From Enterocloster aldenensis (GTDB lineage: Bacteria; Bacillota; Clostridia; Lachnospirales; Lachnospiraceae), in assembly GCF_003434055.1 (NCBI RefSeq), contig NZ_QVEX01000001.1:358791-422790 (forward strand): DNA of 64,000 nt, written 5' to 3'. Made by a program: the position numbers and the translations under genes. Shown piece after piece: positions 1 to 7,955 of this stretch (the stretch's first letter is position 1; every line of letters begins with the position of its first letter). The notes beneath the pieces were generated by a model that was given only the letters and a program-made list of their open reading frames with translations, was not told where the DNA came from and made no database searches.

Positions 1-1489
1 GGCCGTGATAGATTGCATTTTCCATAATGGGCTGCAGGATGAAGCGTGGCACATACAGCTCCTTTGCATCTTCACTGATTTTCTTTTCCACAGCAAAGTC
101 ATAGCTGCCGCTGTATTCAACAATGGTCAGATAATTATCCACATATTCCAGCTCATCCTCCAGGGTTATCATGTCGTTCCTGCGGTGCATCACATTCTGA
201 AGCATGGCGTTAAGGGAATGGATCAGGGGGACGATGTTGTCCGCGTGCTGCAGCTTTGCCATCCAGACCACATTGTTCAGCACATTGGATATAAAATGCG
301 GGTTGATCTGGGCCTGGAGGAAATCCATCTCAATCAGCCGCTTCTGCTTTTCCTCCTCCGTAATCCGGCGCATCAGTTCCCGGATGCGGACAACCATATG
401 GTTAAAGGTATGCCCCATCTGCCCAATCTCGTCTTCCGCCCTGACAGCATAGCAGACAGACAGGTTGCCTGCCGAAACCTGCTGCATGCTGTCCTTTAGC
501 ACCGTGATTTCCCTGGTGGACCTGGATACCACCAGGCCGGAAAGCAGGCCTGCCAGCAGCAGGATCCCAACCATGATCACTCCTGTAAACAGCGCCGTGT
601 GATAGATATCCGCCGTATAATAATCCGATGGCAGGGCCATGGTAAAGGTCCAGTCCACATTATCTGCTTGAAATGTATTATATACATATCCCTGTATGGG
701 ATGGGAAATATCCAGGAGTTCATCGCCGCAGTTGGAGAAAATAAGGGACCTGCTCCCATTGGCAACCTGGAACCTGCTTCCCTCCGGAAGGTTGGAGGAA
801 AACATGTCCTCGATGACCCCGTAATCAAAATACATCACGGTGTAACCGATTAAATTCTGATTCCAGTCCGTAATCCCCCTGACAGCCGGAACCACATAAT
901 CACTGTCATAGGTGGATTTACCGCCCTCCACATGGATAGGTTCCAGCATGACGATATTTTTCTTAAGCCTGTCCTGGTCCAGCCCCATAATCCGTTCATA
1001 GACATCCCCCTGCCCCTCCACCAGATGGGAGGTGGAAAAGGTACATCCTTCATTTACAATCACGCCAATGCCCACGATATAATACTTATAACCGTTCAGG
1101 TCATTGATGAATTCCTTTATGATCCTCCTGTTTTTCAGGTATTCCATGTTCCACTGGCCGTTCTCCATGATGGTCCGCTCATTCAGCGCTTTTACCGGCC
1201 GTATGATGTTCCTGTCATTTAACGAGACCATGGCCGCCATATAGGAGGTATCCGTCAGCAGATACTCAAAGGCCTGGCACGCATCCCTCATGGTGCTTCC
1301 TGAAATATCCTTCAGATATGTGTCAGCCATCTTGCTGCTGGCAGTGTACCAGACCGAGGTTATCAGGACGCTGCAAAGCATCAGGACAGCCGTGATGACC
1401 ATCAGTATCTTGTTCCTGATTGTCATGTGTTTTATCATTGTCATATAGTTTGGCAGCCTCGTATGGTTTGTTTTCCTCATATGTTCCAT
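1..1489 (-). CDS. YesM-type sensor histidine kinase, 3' part cut by window edge
   Basis: Membrane sensor kinase of the LytS/YesM (His_kinase, PF06580) class; such kinases usually pair with an AraC-type response regulator and sense extracellular sugars or related signals. The reading frame is open for 496 codons to the window edge. A first membrane segment lies near residues 22-42, an extracellular sensor region (dCache-like by layout) follows to about 300, and a second membrane segment lies near 303-325 before a HAMP-like linker. The phospho-acceptor region reads QAQINPHFISN with His398, a variant of the usual NPHFLYN. The frame reaches the N-box (MENAIYHG) right at the window edge, so the rest of the ATPase domain is missing. 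The start is set by AGGAGG five bases upstream. The partner regulator is not in the window. Confidence 0.9.
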   Translation of the reverse strand, partial: MEHMRKTNHTRLPNYMTMIKHMTIRNKILMVITAVLMLCSVLITSVWYTASSKMADTYLKDISGSTMRDACQAFEYLLTDTSYMAAMVSLNDRNIIRPVKALNERTIMENGQWNMEYLKNRRIIKEFINDLNGYKYYIVGIGVIVNEGCTFSTSHLVEGQGDVYERIMGLDQDRLKKNIVMLEPIHVEGGKSTYDSDYVVPAVRGITDWNQNLIGYTVMYFDYGVIEDMFSSNLPEGSRFQVANGSRSLIFSNCGDELLDISHPIQGYVYNTFQADNVDWTFTMALPSDYYTADIYHTALFTGVIMVGILLLAGLLSGLVVSRSTREITVLKDSMQQVSAGNLSVCYAVRAEDEIGQMGHTFNHMVVRIRELMRRITEEEKQKRLIEMDFLQAQINPHFISNVLNNVVWMAKLQHADNIVPLIHSLNAMLQNVMHRRNDMITLEDELEYVDNYLTIVEYSGSYDFAVEKKISEDAKELYVPRFILQPIMENAIYHG

Positions 1490-1591
1490 ATCCACCTCCT
1501 TAGCAGGCGCTTCCTTTTATCATTGTAGCATTGCATAGGCAAATATGTTATATGGGTTTTTGATGTCTGTTATGTTTTTTTGCGTTCCCCA

Positions 1592-1638
1592 GCAAAACTA
1601 AAAGGACTGAACCCTATCCAATATAGGATCCAATCCTT
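1592..1638 (-). terminator. Probable terminator after amidohydrolase
   Basis: Imperfect inverted repeat (arms at about 1602-1612 and 1628-1638, inner CCTAT/ATAGG pairing) followed on the minus strand by TTTTAGTTTTG. It sits between the amidohydrolase stop and the histidine kinase start, so it probably ends the DUF3100-amidohydrolase transcript. The arms contain mismatches and G-U pairs. Confidence 0.55.
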
Positions 1639-1718
1639 GTTAGTTGTGTAACCATCCTCTTTCCCTTTTTGCCCTGTCCGCCGCCTGCGCTAAAAAGGAA
1701 TGGAAGGCCAGGTATTCC

Positions 1719-3065
1719 TTAATAGGCGCGTTTTATGATCTCCTCCATATGTATCTGCGCTTCCCTGCGTATCTTCTCCTCATCCAGGGTCAGTACTTCC
1801 CGGTCCTTCATGACAATCTTACCATTGATGACGGAATCCGTCACATCATGCCCGTTGGCAGCCTCCACAACCGTGTTGATCAGGTTCTGGGTGGGGGTCA
1901 GATGGGGCTGGTCAATGTTTAAAAGGATGACGTCTGCCTTCTTTCCCTCTTCCACAGTACCCAGGATATCACCTTTCCCAATGGCGTTGGCGCCTCCCCA
2001 GGAGGCCATCTTGAGAAGGGTGGGACATGTCATGACCACCGGGTTAAAGGAAGGAAGTCCCCAGTATGCCATCATGCCGTAGCGCAGTACCTTCATCTCA
2101 TCAAACAGGTCCAGGTTGGACGGGGCCGCGCCGTCGCAGCCAAGACCCACGCTCAGGCCTGCCTGGAGGATCTGGGGCGTTTTGGGAAACCCGTGATTGG
2201 ACAGGTTGGCCCTGGGACAGTGGATGACCTTCACATCCCGCCTGGCCATGACCGCAATGTCCTCATCGGACAGCATCACATTATGGGCAGTCAGGAGATT
2301 TGGACCAAGGACACCCATGGACTCCAGGAACTGGGCCGGGCGCAGCTGGTAATTCTGGAGACAGAAGCTGACCTCGTCCTTGTGCTCACACAGATGGGCG
2401 TGGATACCCGTATGAAGCTCGGCAGCAGCATCCCTTACCATGGCAATCAGTTCCTTTGAACAGGTCATGACCTGGCGGATGGCAAACCAGATGGAAATCC
2501 TTCCGTCCCCTTTTCCGTCATATGCCTGGTACAGTTCCCTGGTATGGTTGACTGCTTCCTCTGCTGTTTCCTTCATTGCGCCGGTGATTGCATTGCCCAT
2601 ATCCATGGTGGATTTGGCAATGGCCGCACGCATGCCTGATTCCAGCACAGCGTCAGCCACACGCTCCATATGGACGCCGCCGGAATCCGCAAATGAAGTG
2701 GTTCCGTTCTTAATCATCTCCAGACAGGCCAGCTGTCCGCTGATATAGGAGTCCTCAGGCCTTAAGTTACTTTCAAACGGAACCAGGAACCTGGTCCAAA
2801 CCATGGGATATTCATCCGAAACCCTTCCCCGCAGAAGCTGCTGGCAGGTATGGGTATGGCCGTCCACAAGGCCCGGCATCAGGAGCTTGCCTGTACCGTC
2901 CAATGTTTCCGATGGCTGGAAGTTCTCTTTCATTTCCCCGGATGGCCCGATTTTCTTAATCCAGGAATCATGGATGGCTACGCTCAGCTCTTCTGAAACC
3001 GTCATGTCCGGTTGAAGGATGCGGCATCCGTTTATTAAAATATCACATTTTTCCATCTCAATCAT
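1719..3065 (-). CDS. Metal-dependent amidohydrolase / deaminase (MtaD/SsnA-like)
   Basis: Cytosolic amidohydrolase-superfamily enzyme, 448 aa, the usual length for the cyclic deaminase/chlorohydrolase group that includes MTA/SAH deaminase, guanine deaminase-like and SsnA-like proteins. The metal site is visible: DGHTH with His70 and His72, HAHLCEH mid-protein, the HNVMLSDED and HCPRANL strands, and the terminal GCDGAAPSN aspartate. It is the last gene of a unit with two membrane proteins and a LysR regulator just upstream, so its substrate may be what that transporter moves. Substrate cannot be told from sequence. The start is uncertain: AGGAGG lies only two bases before this ATG, and a second ATG four codons later (position 3056) has an 11-base gap. 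Confidence 0.85.
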   Translation of the reverse strand: MIEMEKCDILINGCRILQPDMTVSEELSVAIHDSWIKKIGPSGEMKENFQPSETLDGTGKLLMPGLVDGHTHTCQQLLRGRVSDEYPMVWTRFLVPFESNLRPEDSYISGQLACLEMIKNGTTSFADSGGVHMERVADAVLESGMRAAIAKSTMDMGNAITGAMKETAEEAVNHTRELYQAYDGKGDGRISIWFAIRQVMTCSKELIAMVRDAAAELHTGIHAHLCEHKDEVSFCLQNYQLRPAQFLESMGVLGPNLLTAHNVMLSDEDIAVMARRDVKVIHCPRANLSNHGFPKTPQILQAGLSVGLGCDGAAPSNLDLFDEMKVLRYGMMAYWGLPSFNPVVMTCPTLLKMASWGGANAIGKGDILGTVEEGKKADVILLNIDQPHLTPTQNLINTVVEAANGHDVTDSVINGKIVMKDREVLTLDEEKIRREAQIHMEEIIKRAY

Positions 3066-3116
3066 TTCCTCCTCGTTCTCATCACTTAATCACTGCCCAT
3101 CCGGCGCTTACGGGGC

Positions 3117-3578
3117 TTAAATTGCTCCCGTGGCCCGCAGCACCAGATCTGCCACAAGGGCGGAGAATATAAAGGTCCCTGTAATCACCAGCAATGTGAT
3201 CACGACCATCTTCCACCCCATTTTAGCAAAGTTCTTAAGGTCCTTTCCAAGAGAAATCCCTGCAAACGCGCCCAGTGCGGTAGCAGGGGCCATGAACGCC
3301 ACCTGGGATGTGACCTGGATGATGATGTCCTTGACCGGTGATACGGGACAGGCCAGAAGCAGTCCGGTAAGGGATACATACATCATGGACGGAAGCTTGA
3401 TGAAACGGCTCATGAACTTGCTGACTGTCAGCCCAAACAGTGCGATGGCACAGAGTACAAGGATTCCTGCTATGGAATCAGCCAAAGGCATCTGATAGCC
3501 AATCATATTGGTCAGTATCATGATTACTGCAACAAGGCACAGAAGGCCGGCTTGCTGGATACAATATTTTCTCACCAT
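3117..3578 (-). CDS. Small multi-pass membrane protein, partner of DUF3100 protein
   Basis: A 153-aa protein with about four or five hydrophobic segments and Gly/Ala-rich membrane turns (PATALGAFAGISLGKDL). It is 14 bases downstream of the DUF3100-like gene and has its own good ribosome site (GGGAGG, eight bases before ATG). Size, composition and pairing suggest half of a split carrier, comparable in layout to other two-part permeases. No family is recognised with certainty. The link to the amidohydrolase substrate is inference from operon position. Confidence 0.7.
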   Translation of the reverse strand: MVRKYCIQQAGLLCLVAVIMILTNMIGYQMPLADSIAGILVLCAIALFGLTVSKFMSRFIKLPSMMYVSLTGLLLACPVSPVKDIIIQVTSQVAFMAPATALGAFAGISLGKDLKNFAKMGWKMVVITLLVITGTFIFSALVADLVLRATGAI

Positions 3579-3592
3579 TTACTTTCCCTCCC

Positions 3593-4414
3593 TTACTTTC
3601 CATGACCTGATTTACGGCCGATTTTCGGTTCCAGCCACGCGTACAGCTTCCTGGTAACAGGCAGTCCTACAAAGGTTCCCATGTAGATACCGGTAATTCC
3701 TGTAAGCATGTCGCTGGCGCCTCCCATTACCATGATGTCTTCTGCATAGGAAGGATAGATTTCCCCCAGGGTCCCTGCCGCCGCGGTCATCATGGAACCG
3801 CTGCCCACCCCGCTTGCCATGCCCAGCGCCAGCGGATGGAAGATATTCCAGGACGCAACCACGCCGGCCAGCAGGCTGACAAACACGGTGCCGATGACAG
3901 AACCTACGATGTACACTGCAAACGTACCCTCTGTCTCCTTTGCGTCCGGTCCGTAGATATCCGTTGTCAGCCCCAGATTAGAATCCCTGTTAATGGAATA
4001 ACATGCGCCGATGGCTTCTTTTTTCAGGCCCAGCAGCAGTGCAATGGGCAGTGAGATAAAAATGGTTCCCAGATTGCCGAATTCCTGCAGAAGCAAGGCT
4101 GGTCCCACCGCCACCAGCTTTGCCAGGTTGGCTCCGGCAGAGACACCCATCTTAGCCATGAAAGGAGCCAGCGCCACCAGCACCAGGCTTCCTCCCATCT
4201 TACATTCCCCCTGGTTAAACATCCGGATTACATCCGGTCCCAGGAGTCCGCCCAGTATGACCGCGAATACCATGGGAAACAGGGTCAGCGTGCCGATTCC
4301 GATGTTAATCTTAATGGTCCCCACCGAGTCACAGACCAATGCCAGCACAACTGCCGCCGCATAGACTTTCCAGTACTTTCTTATGACGGCCTTTACATTT
4401 TCCATACGTTTCAT
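3593..4414 (-). CDS. DUF3100-like membrane transporter-type protein
   Basis: A 273-aa polytopic membrane protein resembling the DUF3100 family, judged from the segment MASGVGSGSMMTAAAGTLGEI and the general layout. Eight or so hydrophobic stretches alternate with short loops; a conserved-looking loop (YSINRDSNLGLTTDIYGPDAKETEG) lies near the middle. First structural gene after the LysR regulator and its terminator; followed by the small membrane partner and the amidohydrolase. A transport function fits the context but is inferred. The ATG used here has AAGGGG only two bases upstream; the ATG at 4405 has more suitable spacing and may be the real start. Confidence 0.7.
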   Translation of the reverse strand: MKRMENVKAVIRKYWKVYAAAVVLALVCDSVGTIKINIGIGTLTLFPMVFAVILGGLLGPDVIRMFNQGECKMGGSLVLVALAPFMAKMGVSAGANLAKLVAVGPALLLQEFGNLGTIFISLPIALLLGLKKEAIGACYSINRDSNLGLTTDIYGPDAKETEGTFAVYIVGSVIGTVFVSLLAGVVASWNIFHPLALGMASGVGSGSMMTAAAGTLGEIYPSYAEDIMVMGGASDMLTGITGIYMGTFVGLPVTRKLYAWLEPKIGRKSGHGK

Positions 4415-4435
4415 TCCCCTTTCTTCTGTATGACC

Positions 4436-4455
4436 CCGGTGCAGCAGCGCACCGG
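4436..4455. promoter_or_regulatory. Leader hairpin upstream of DUF3100 operon
   Basis: Perfect seven-base stem CCGGTGC / GCACCGG with a six-base AGCAGC loop, 22-41 bases upstream of the DUF3100 start on the minus strand. It would be in the 5' leader of the transcript or overlap a regulator site. No clear promoter hexamers were found nearby. Confidence 0.4.
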
Positions 4456-4516
4456 AATAATAGGATACCTTTTGCTGATTCCATCATATCACAGGCCCGC
4501 CAACTGCTGTAGACAG

Positions 4517-4544
4517 AAAAAAACGATGGGAATCCATCGTTTTT
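4517..4544 (-). terminator. Rho-independent terminator after LysR gene
   Basis: Eleven-base perfect stem (4519-4529 with 4534-4544), four-base loop, then a run of seven U on the minus strand. It begins eight bases after the LysR gene ends and separates it from the downstream transporter/amidohydrolase unit, which must therefore have its own promoter. The A/T flanks also make it usable from the plus strand. Confidence 0.9.
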
Positions 4545-4551
4545 GCTGATA

Positions 4552-5451
4552 CTATGCCTCTTTTTCCCCCACCCTCTCAATAAAGCGCTGGGCAATATCG
4601 GACAGCAGGTAATTCCCTTTCACAATAAACCCAATCTCCAGATTCACCCCATCCTTGATGGGAATGGCCCGTATATCCCCGTAAGCATTGTCCGCTGTAT
4701 GGTATCCGCTTCCCACCACAAATCCCTGGCTGGCCCGCATAATGGAATACGCGGCCGCGCGGTCGGTAACGGAAATCACTTTCTTCATGCGGTAATGGGG
4801 AATGATGACTTCCGTATAAGCCGGATTGGCATCCGTACTCCTGTCGTAAGTGATAAAGGGATACTGGATGATTTCCTCGGTCCGTATCTGGCTGCATCCG
4901 GCCAGGGGATGGGCCTCATGGAGATAGACATGGGCTGTCCTGTAGGCGATGTGGTTGAAAATAATCCCACGTCCCCTGAGTTCCTGCATCATCTGGCCTT
5001 TGAGCTGTTCCGCAAAAAAGATGACCCCCAAATCTGCCAGCCCTTTTTCCACCTGCTCAAACACCTCGGACGTCCTGCACTCCCTGAACCCTGCGTTATA
5101 TTCAGGCACGTCCAGGGACTGTATGATGGACAGGAAGGAATCCATGCCGCAGATATGATGCTGGGCCGCCACATAGAAGCCGTGGCTGCTGTCCTTTTTG
5201 TCCTCATACCTTACATCCAGATAATACAGCCGGTTTAAGATTCCTTTGAATTCAATGAACAGCTCCTTGCCGTCCCCGGTCAGCATGACCCCTTTGGGCG
5301 TTCTTAAAAACGCCTTAATCCCATAATGCCCCTCCACTGCCCGCACGGCCTCTGAAACACTGGACTGGGCTGCAAACAGCCGCTTGGCCGCCTCACTGAT
5401 GGAGCCTGAATCAGCTACCGCTACAAAATATTTCATCTGCTGTAATGTCAT
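4552..5451 (-). CDS. LysR-family transcriptional regulator
   Basis: A 299-aa LysR-type regulator. Residues 1-60 form the winged helix-turn-helix (MKYFVAVADSGSISEAAKRL, then AQSSVSEAVRAVE), and the rest is a periplasmic-binding-protein-like effector domain (residues about 90-295). The length is normal. It lies upstream of, and in the same direction as, the DUF3100/amidohydrolase unit, from which it is separated by its own terminator, so it is likely their regulator with a ligand related to the amidohydrolase substrate. The target genes are inferred from position. Confidence 0.92.
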   Translation of the reverse strand: MTLQQMKYFVAVADSGSISEAAKRLFAAQSSVSEAVRAVEGHYGIKAFLRTPKGVMLTGDGKELFIEFKGILNRLYYLDVRYEDKKDSSHGFYVAAQHHICGMDSFLSIIQSLDVPEYNAGFRECRTSEVFEQVEKGLADLGVIFFAEQLKGQMMQELRGRGIIFNHIAYRTAHVYLHEAHPLAGCSQIRTEEIIQYPFITYDRSTDANPAYTEVIIPHYRMKKVISVTDRAAAYSIMRASQGFVVGSGYHTADNAYGDIRAIPIKDGVNLEIGFIVKGNYLLSDIAQRFIERVGEKEA

Positions 5452-5479
5452 GACCTGGTTTCATTCCTTTCCCCGGGGC

Positions 5480-5503
5480 GCGCAGGTATCCGTCCGCCTG
5501 CGC
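5480..5503. other. Short inverted repeat upstream of LysR gene
   Basis: Seven-base perfect arms GCGCAGG / CCTGCGC around a ten-base loop, between the LysR start and the M13 peptidase stop. There is no U-run on the minus strand after it, so it is a weak terminator at best; it could also be part of a LysR autoregulation site. Confidence 0.35.
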
Positions 5504-5558
5504 ACGTTTTGGAAAACTTCCCTATCAATGTCCGCACATTTTTGCCATATCTATGACT

Positions 5559-7781
5559 TTACCAGATTCCGGGCCGGTTTTCAACCTCCTGATACATCCC
5601 GTCCCCTTCTTTCACATGAAATGCAGCATAAAAGTCACTGGTTGCCGACAACACTGCATTCACCCTTATGATTCCCGGGGAATGGACATCGTTGGTCATG
5701 ATATAGGCCAGGTACTCATCCCTGTATTTGCCGGCCCATAAGGCTGCATAAGCTTTATAGAGCTCCCTCAGGTCATATCCCTCATTTTTTGCTATCTCCG
5801 TCACACAGGAAACCCCGCCCAGGTCAGCTATATTCTCAGTGACGCTTAATGTTCCGTTTACCTTGGTCCCGTTTACCTCCATGGAATCATAATAAGCCTC
5901 CACCCTGGCTGCCAGCTCCTTAAACCGCTGTTTATCCTCAGCAGTCCACCAGTCGCGCAGGTTCCCCTTTTCATCATACTGGGACCCGCTGGTGTCAAAC
6001 GCATGGGTGATTTCATGGCCGATTACAGCACCGATACGTCCAAGATTGGTGACCGGCAGGCCCTCAGGGTCATAGAAAGGCGGCTGGAGGATTCCTGCGG
6101 GGAACACGATTTCATTGCTGCCCGGGTTGTAGTAGGCGTTGACGGTCTGGGGCGTCATGGCCCATTCCGTCCTGTCCACCGGATCGTCTTTGGTCCTGAA
6201 CATATAATCCTGGTCAGCCTTTTTAATGGTCAGGATATTGTCCACATAGAGGCCGCCGTCCTCGGGCGCTGCCAGCTTCAGGCCGTACCTGTCCTGGGGC
6301 CACTGGCCGGGATAACCCACCTTCACCATGATGGAGGCCAGTTTCTTTCGTGCCTCTGACCGGGTGGTTTCTGTCATCCATTCCATGTGCGCCAGTCTTT
6401 TGTCATACACGTCTATGACCTTGCGGATGATGTCCGTCACATCCTGTCTGGCGGCGTCGTCAAAATATTTCCGGCAGAACAGCCTTCCGCACTGGAATCC
6501 CAGTTCCTGCTGGACAGTCTCTGATACAGTCCTGCCAAAAGGCTTTTTCTCTTCCGTCCCGCTGACCGCCATCTGATATTCCTGGGCCGCATTCAGGGAT
6601 TCCATGTCCGTTATCATGGAAAGGTCGGCATAAAGACAGGTTTTTACATATTCCTTTAGAAGAGGCAGATTGTCATCTGTGAGATAGGTCCCCAGCTTCC
6701 TGCACACTTCCGGTTCAGCCACAATGGTCCTCTCATCCTCCCTGACACCGTAAATCCCGCTTAAGAGATCCATGGGAAGGGCGCCCCCATAAACTGCGGC
6801 GGCATCCCTGGCCGTATACACATTGTTGGTTTTTTCCGCATCATAGGTTTCCTCTATTTTCAGGGAGCTGGATGCCAGGTCCTTCATCATGGCTGTGACA
6901 CGCTCCACAATCCCCTCTGCTTCCCGGGTACCCAGGCCGTTGGATTCGTGGAGCCTGGTCAGATACCGTTTATATTCCTCCACCCGTTTTATGTTGGCTT
7001 CTTCTTTGGAAAACCAGACTTCCCGTTTCAGCCCCGTGTCCGGCTTCATTAAATAAAGGGACTTAACAGATGAGTCATTGCTGTCCCCTGTATAGATCAG
7101 CCCTGCCAGGCTGTATATGCCGTAATCCCTCTGGAACCGGAGACATGCGCTTAAAAGTTCCTCCACCGTGCCGGCATTTTCAGCTTCATCCAGGAATTCC
7201 CCTGCCTGGCGGCCGTAACCGCCCTTCTCCCTGGCCTCCCGGTCCAGGCCGGTCAGGTTCAGGGCGCGGATGTTCTCCCTGTCGCGGTTTTCTCCGTCAC
7301 CGGAGGGGACCGGGGTCCTGCCGTATTCCTCTCTGACGTCCTCCGCTCTGCCTTCCTCCGCTCTGCCGCCTTCCGCTCTGCTGTCTTCCTCTCCGCCTTC
7401 CGCTCTGCCGTCCTCCTTTCCGGTCCCGGAGGAGGCCTGCTGGATGATATCATTTACCTTGTTATAATTTTCCTCCCTCACCTTGCTGAACCAGCTTATC
7501 TCCGGCTGGTCCCCAGGAATCTCCCAGCCGGACAGGGTAACGTGGTTCACGGCATTGTAGAAATCATCCACATATTCCGGCGCGCCGCCCTGTCCGGATG
7601 CAGCCGGCTGCCTGGATGCGGTCACTGCCTGTCCGCCGTCGATTCCTGACAGGGATTCTGTCCCTATCCCCGGGTCCTGTTCCCCCCTGCCTGCAAAACA
7701 GCCGCAGGCCATGGCTGACACGGCTGCTGTCATGGCCGCGGCGATCCCCCATTTAACTGCCAGGATTTTAATCCGTTCCAT
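5559..7781 (-). CDS. M13-family zinc metallopeptidase lipoprotein (neprilysin/PepO-like)
   Basis: Secreted, membrane-anchored M13 endopeptidase, 740 aa. Signal peptide residues 1-25 with a hydrophobic core and a Cys-containing lipobox-like end (AMACGC). The catalytic domain shows HEITH at 589-593, the third zinc ligand Glu649 in ENIADLGG, and the upstream family element NPGSNEIVFPAG. Between the anchor and the N-terminal helical domain, residues about 115-170 are a Glu/Arg/Gly-rich low-complexity stretch with repeated GGRAE-type units, not usual for the family. The start is set by AAGGAGGAG eight bases before the ATG at 7781; the frame is open another 40 codons upstream but without a ribosome site. 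Probably cleaves short extracellular peptides. Confidence 0.93.
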   Translation of the reverse strand: MERIKILAVKWGIAAAMTAAVSAMACGCFAGRGEQDPGIGTESLSGIDGGQAVTASRQPAASGQGGAPEYVDDFYNAVNHVTLSGWEIPGDQPEISWFSKVREENYNKVNDIIQQASSGTGKEDGRAEGGEEDSRAEGGRAEEGRAEDVREEYGRTPVPSGDGENRDRENIRALNLTGLDREAREKGGYGRQAGEFLDEAENAGTVEELLSACLRFQRDYGIYSLAGLIYTGDSNDSSVKSLYLMKPDTGLKREVWFSKEEANIKRVEEYKRYLTRLHESNGLGTREAEGIVERVTAMMKDLASSSLKIEETYDAEKTNNVYTARDAAAVYGGALPMDLLSGIYGVREDERTIVAEPEVCRKLGTYLTDDNLPLLKEYVKTCLYADLSMITDMESLNAAQEYQMAVSGTEEKKPFGRTVSETVQQELGFQCGRLFCRKYFDDAARQDVTDIIRKVIDVYDKRLAHMEWMTETTRSEARKKLASIMVKVGYPGQWPQDRYGLKLAAPEDGGLYVDNILTIKKADQDYMFRTKDDPVDRTEWAMTPQTVNAYYNPGSNEIVFPAGILQPPFYDPEGLPVTNLGRIGAVIGHEITHAFDTSGSQYDEKGNLRDWWTAEDKQRFKELAARVEAYYDSMEVNGTKVNGTLSVTENIADLGGVSCVTEIAKNEGYDLRELYKAYAALWAGKYRDEYLAYIMTNDVHSPGIIRVNAVLSATSDFYAAFHVKEGDGMYQEVENRPGIW

Positions 7782-7833
7782 CCTATTCTCCTCCTTAATC
7801 AAGTCTTTCAAACGATTTTCGTTTGCCGTTCTT

Positions 7834-7839
7834 ATTATA
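7834..7839 (-). promoter_or_regulatory. Possible -10 element for M13 peptidase gene
   Basis: TATAAT on the minus strand, about 55 bases upstream of the peptidase start. No good -35 hexamer is found at 16-18 bases, so the call is weak. The 174-base region 7782-7955 separates two divergent genes and must hold promoters for both. Confidence 0.35.
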
Positions 7840-7879
7840 ACCCTGTTCTTCGGTTTAATAATCAGGCAACCGGTAAAGA

Positions 7880-7936
7880 CTATACAAAAAAGGCTATGCA
7901 AAAAAGGATGTCCGTAAAACAGGATGTCCGTAAAAC
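7880..7936. repeat. Two adjacent short tandem duplications in divergent promoter region
   Basis: First pair: 14-base units at 7880-7893 and 7894-7907 (CTATACAAAAAAGG and CTATGCAAAAAAGG, one mismatch). Second pair: perfect 16-base units at 7905-7920 and 7921-7936 (AGGATGTCCGTAAAAC). The two arrays overlap by three bases. They lie just upstream of the oxidoreductase start, each second-array unit carrying an AGG-ATG, so they could affect its leader or its choice of start. Confidence 0.85.
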
Positions 7937-7955
7937 GTTTGGATTGGAGCTAAAT

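Noticed and set aside
5..499. Plus-strand open frame of 164 codons at the window's left end
   Set aside because: It is antisense to the continuous histidine kinase frame, which has clear family motifs and a good ribosome site.
4329..4595. Minus-strand 88-codon frame crossing a terminator
   Set aside because: It spans the strong hairpin and overlaps two real genes in other frames.
7270..7467. Plus-strand Ser/Pro/Leu-rich frame
   Set aside because: It is antisense to the low-complexity part of the M13 peptidase; its repeats mirror that region and it has no ribosome site.
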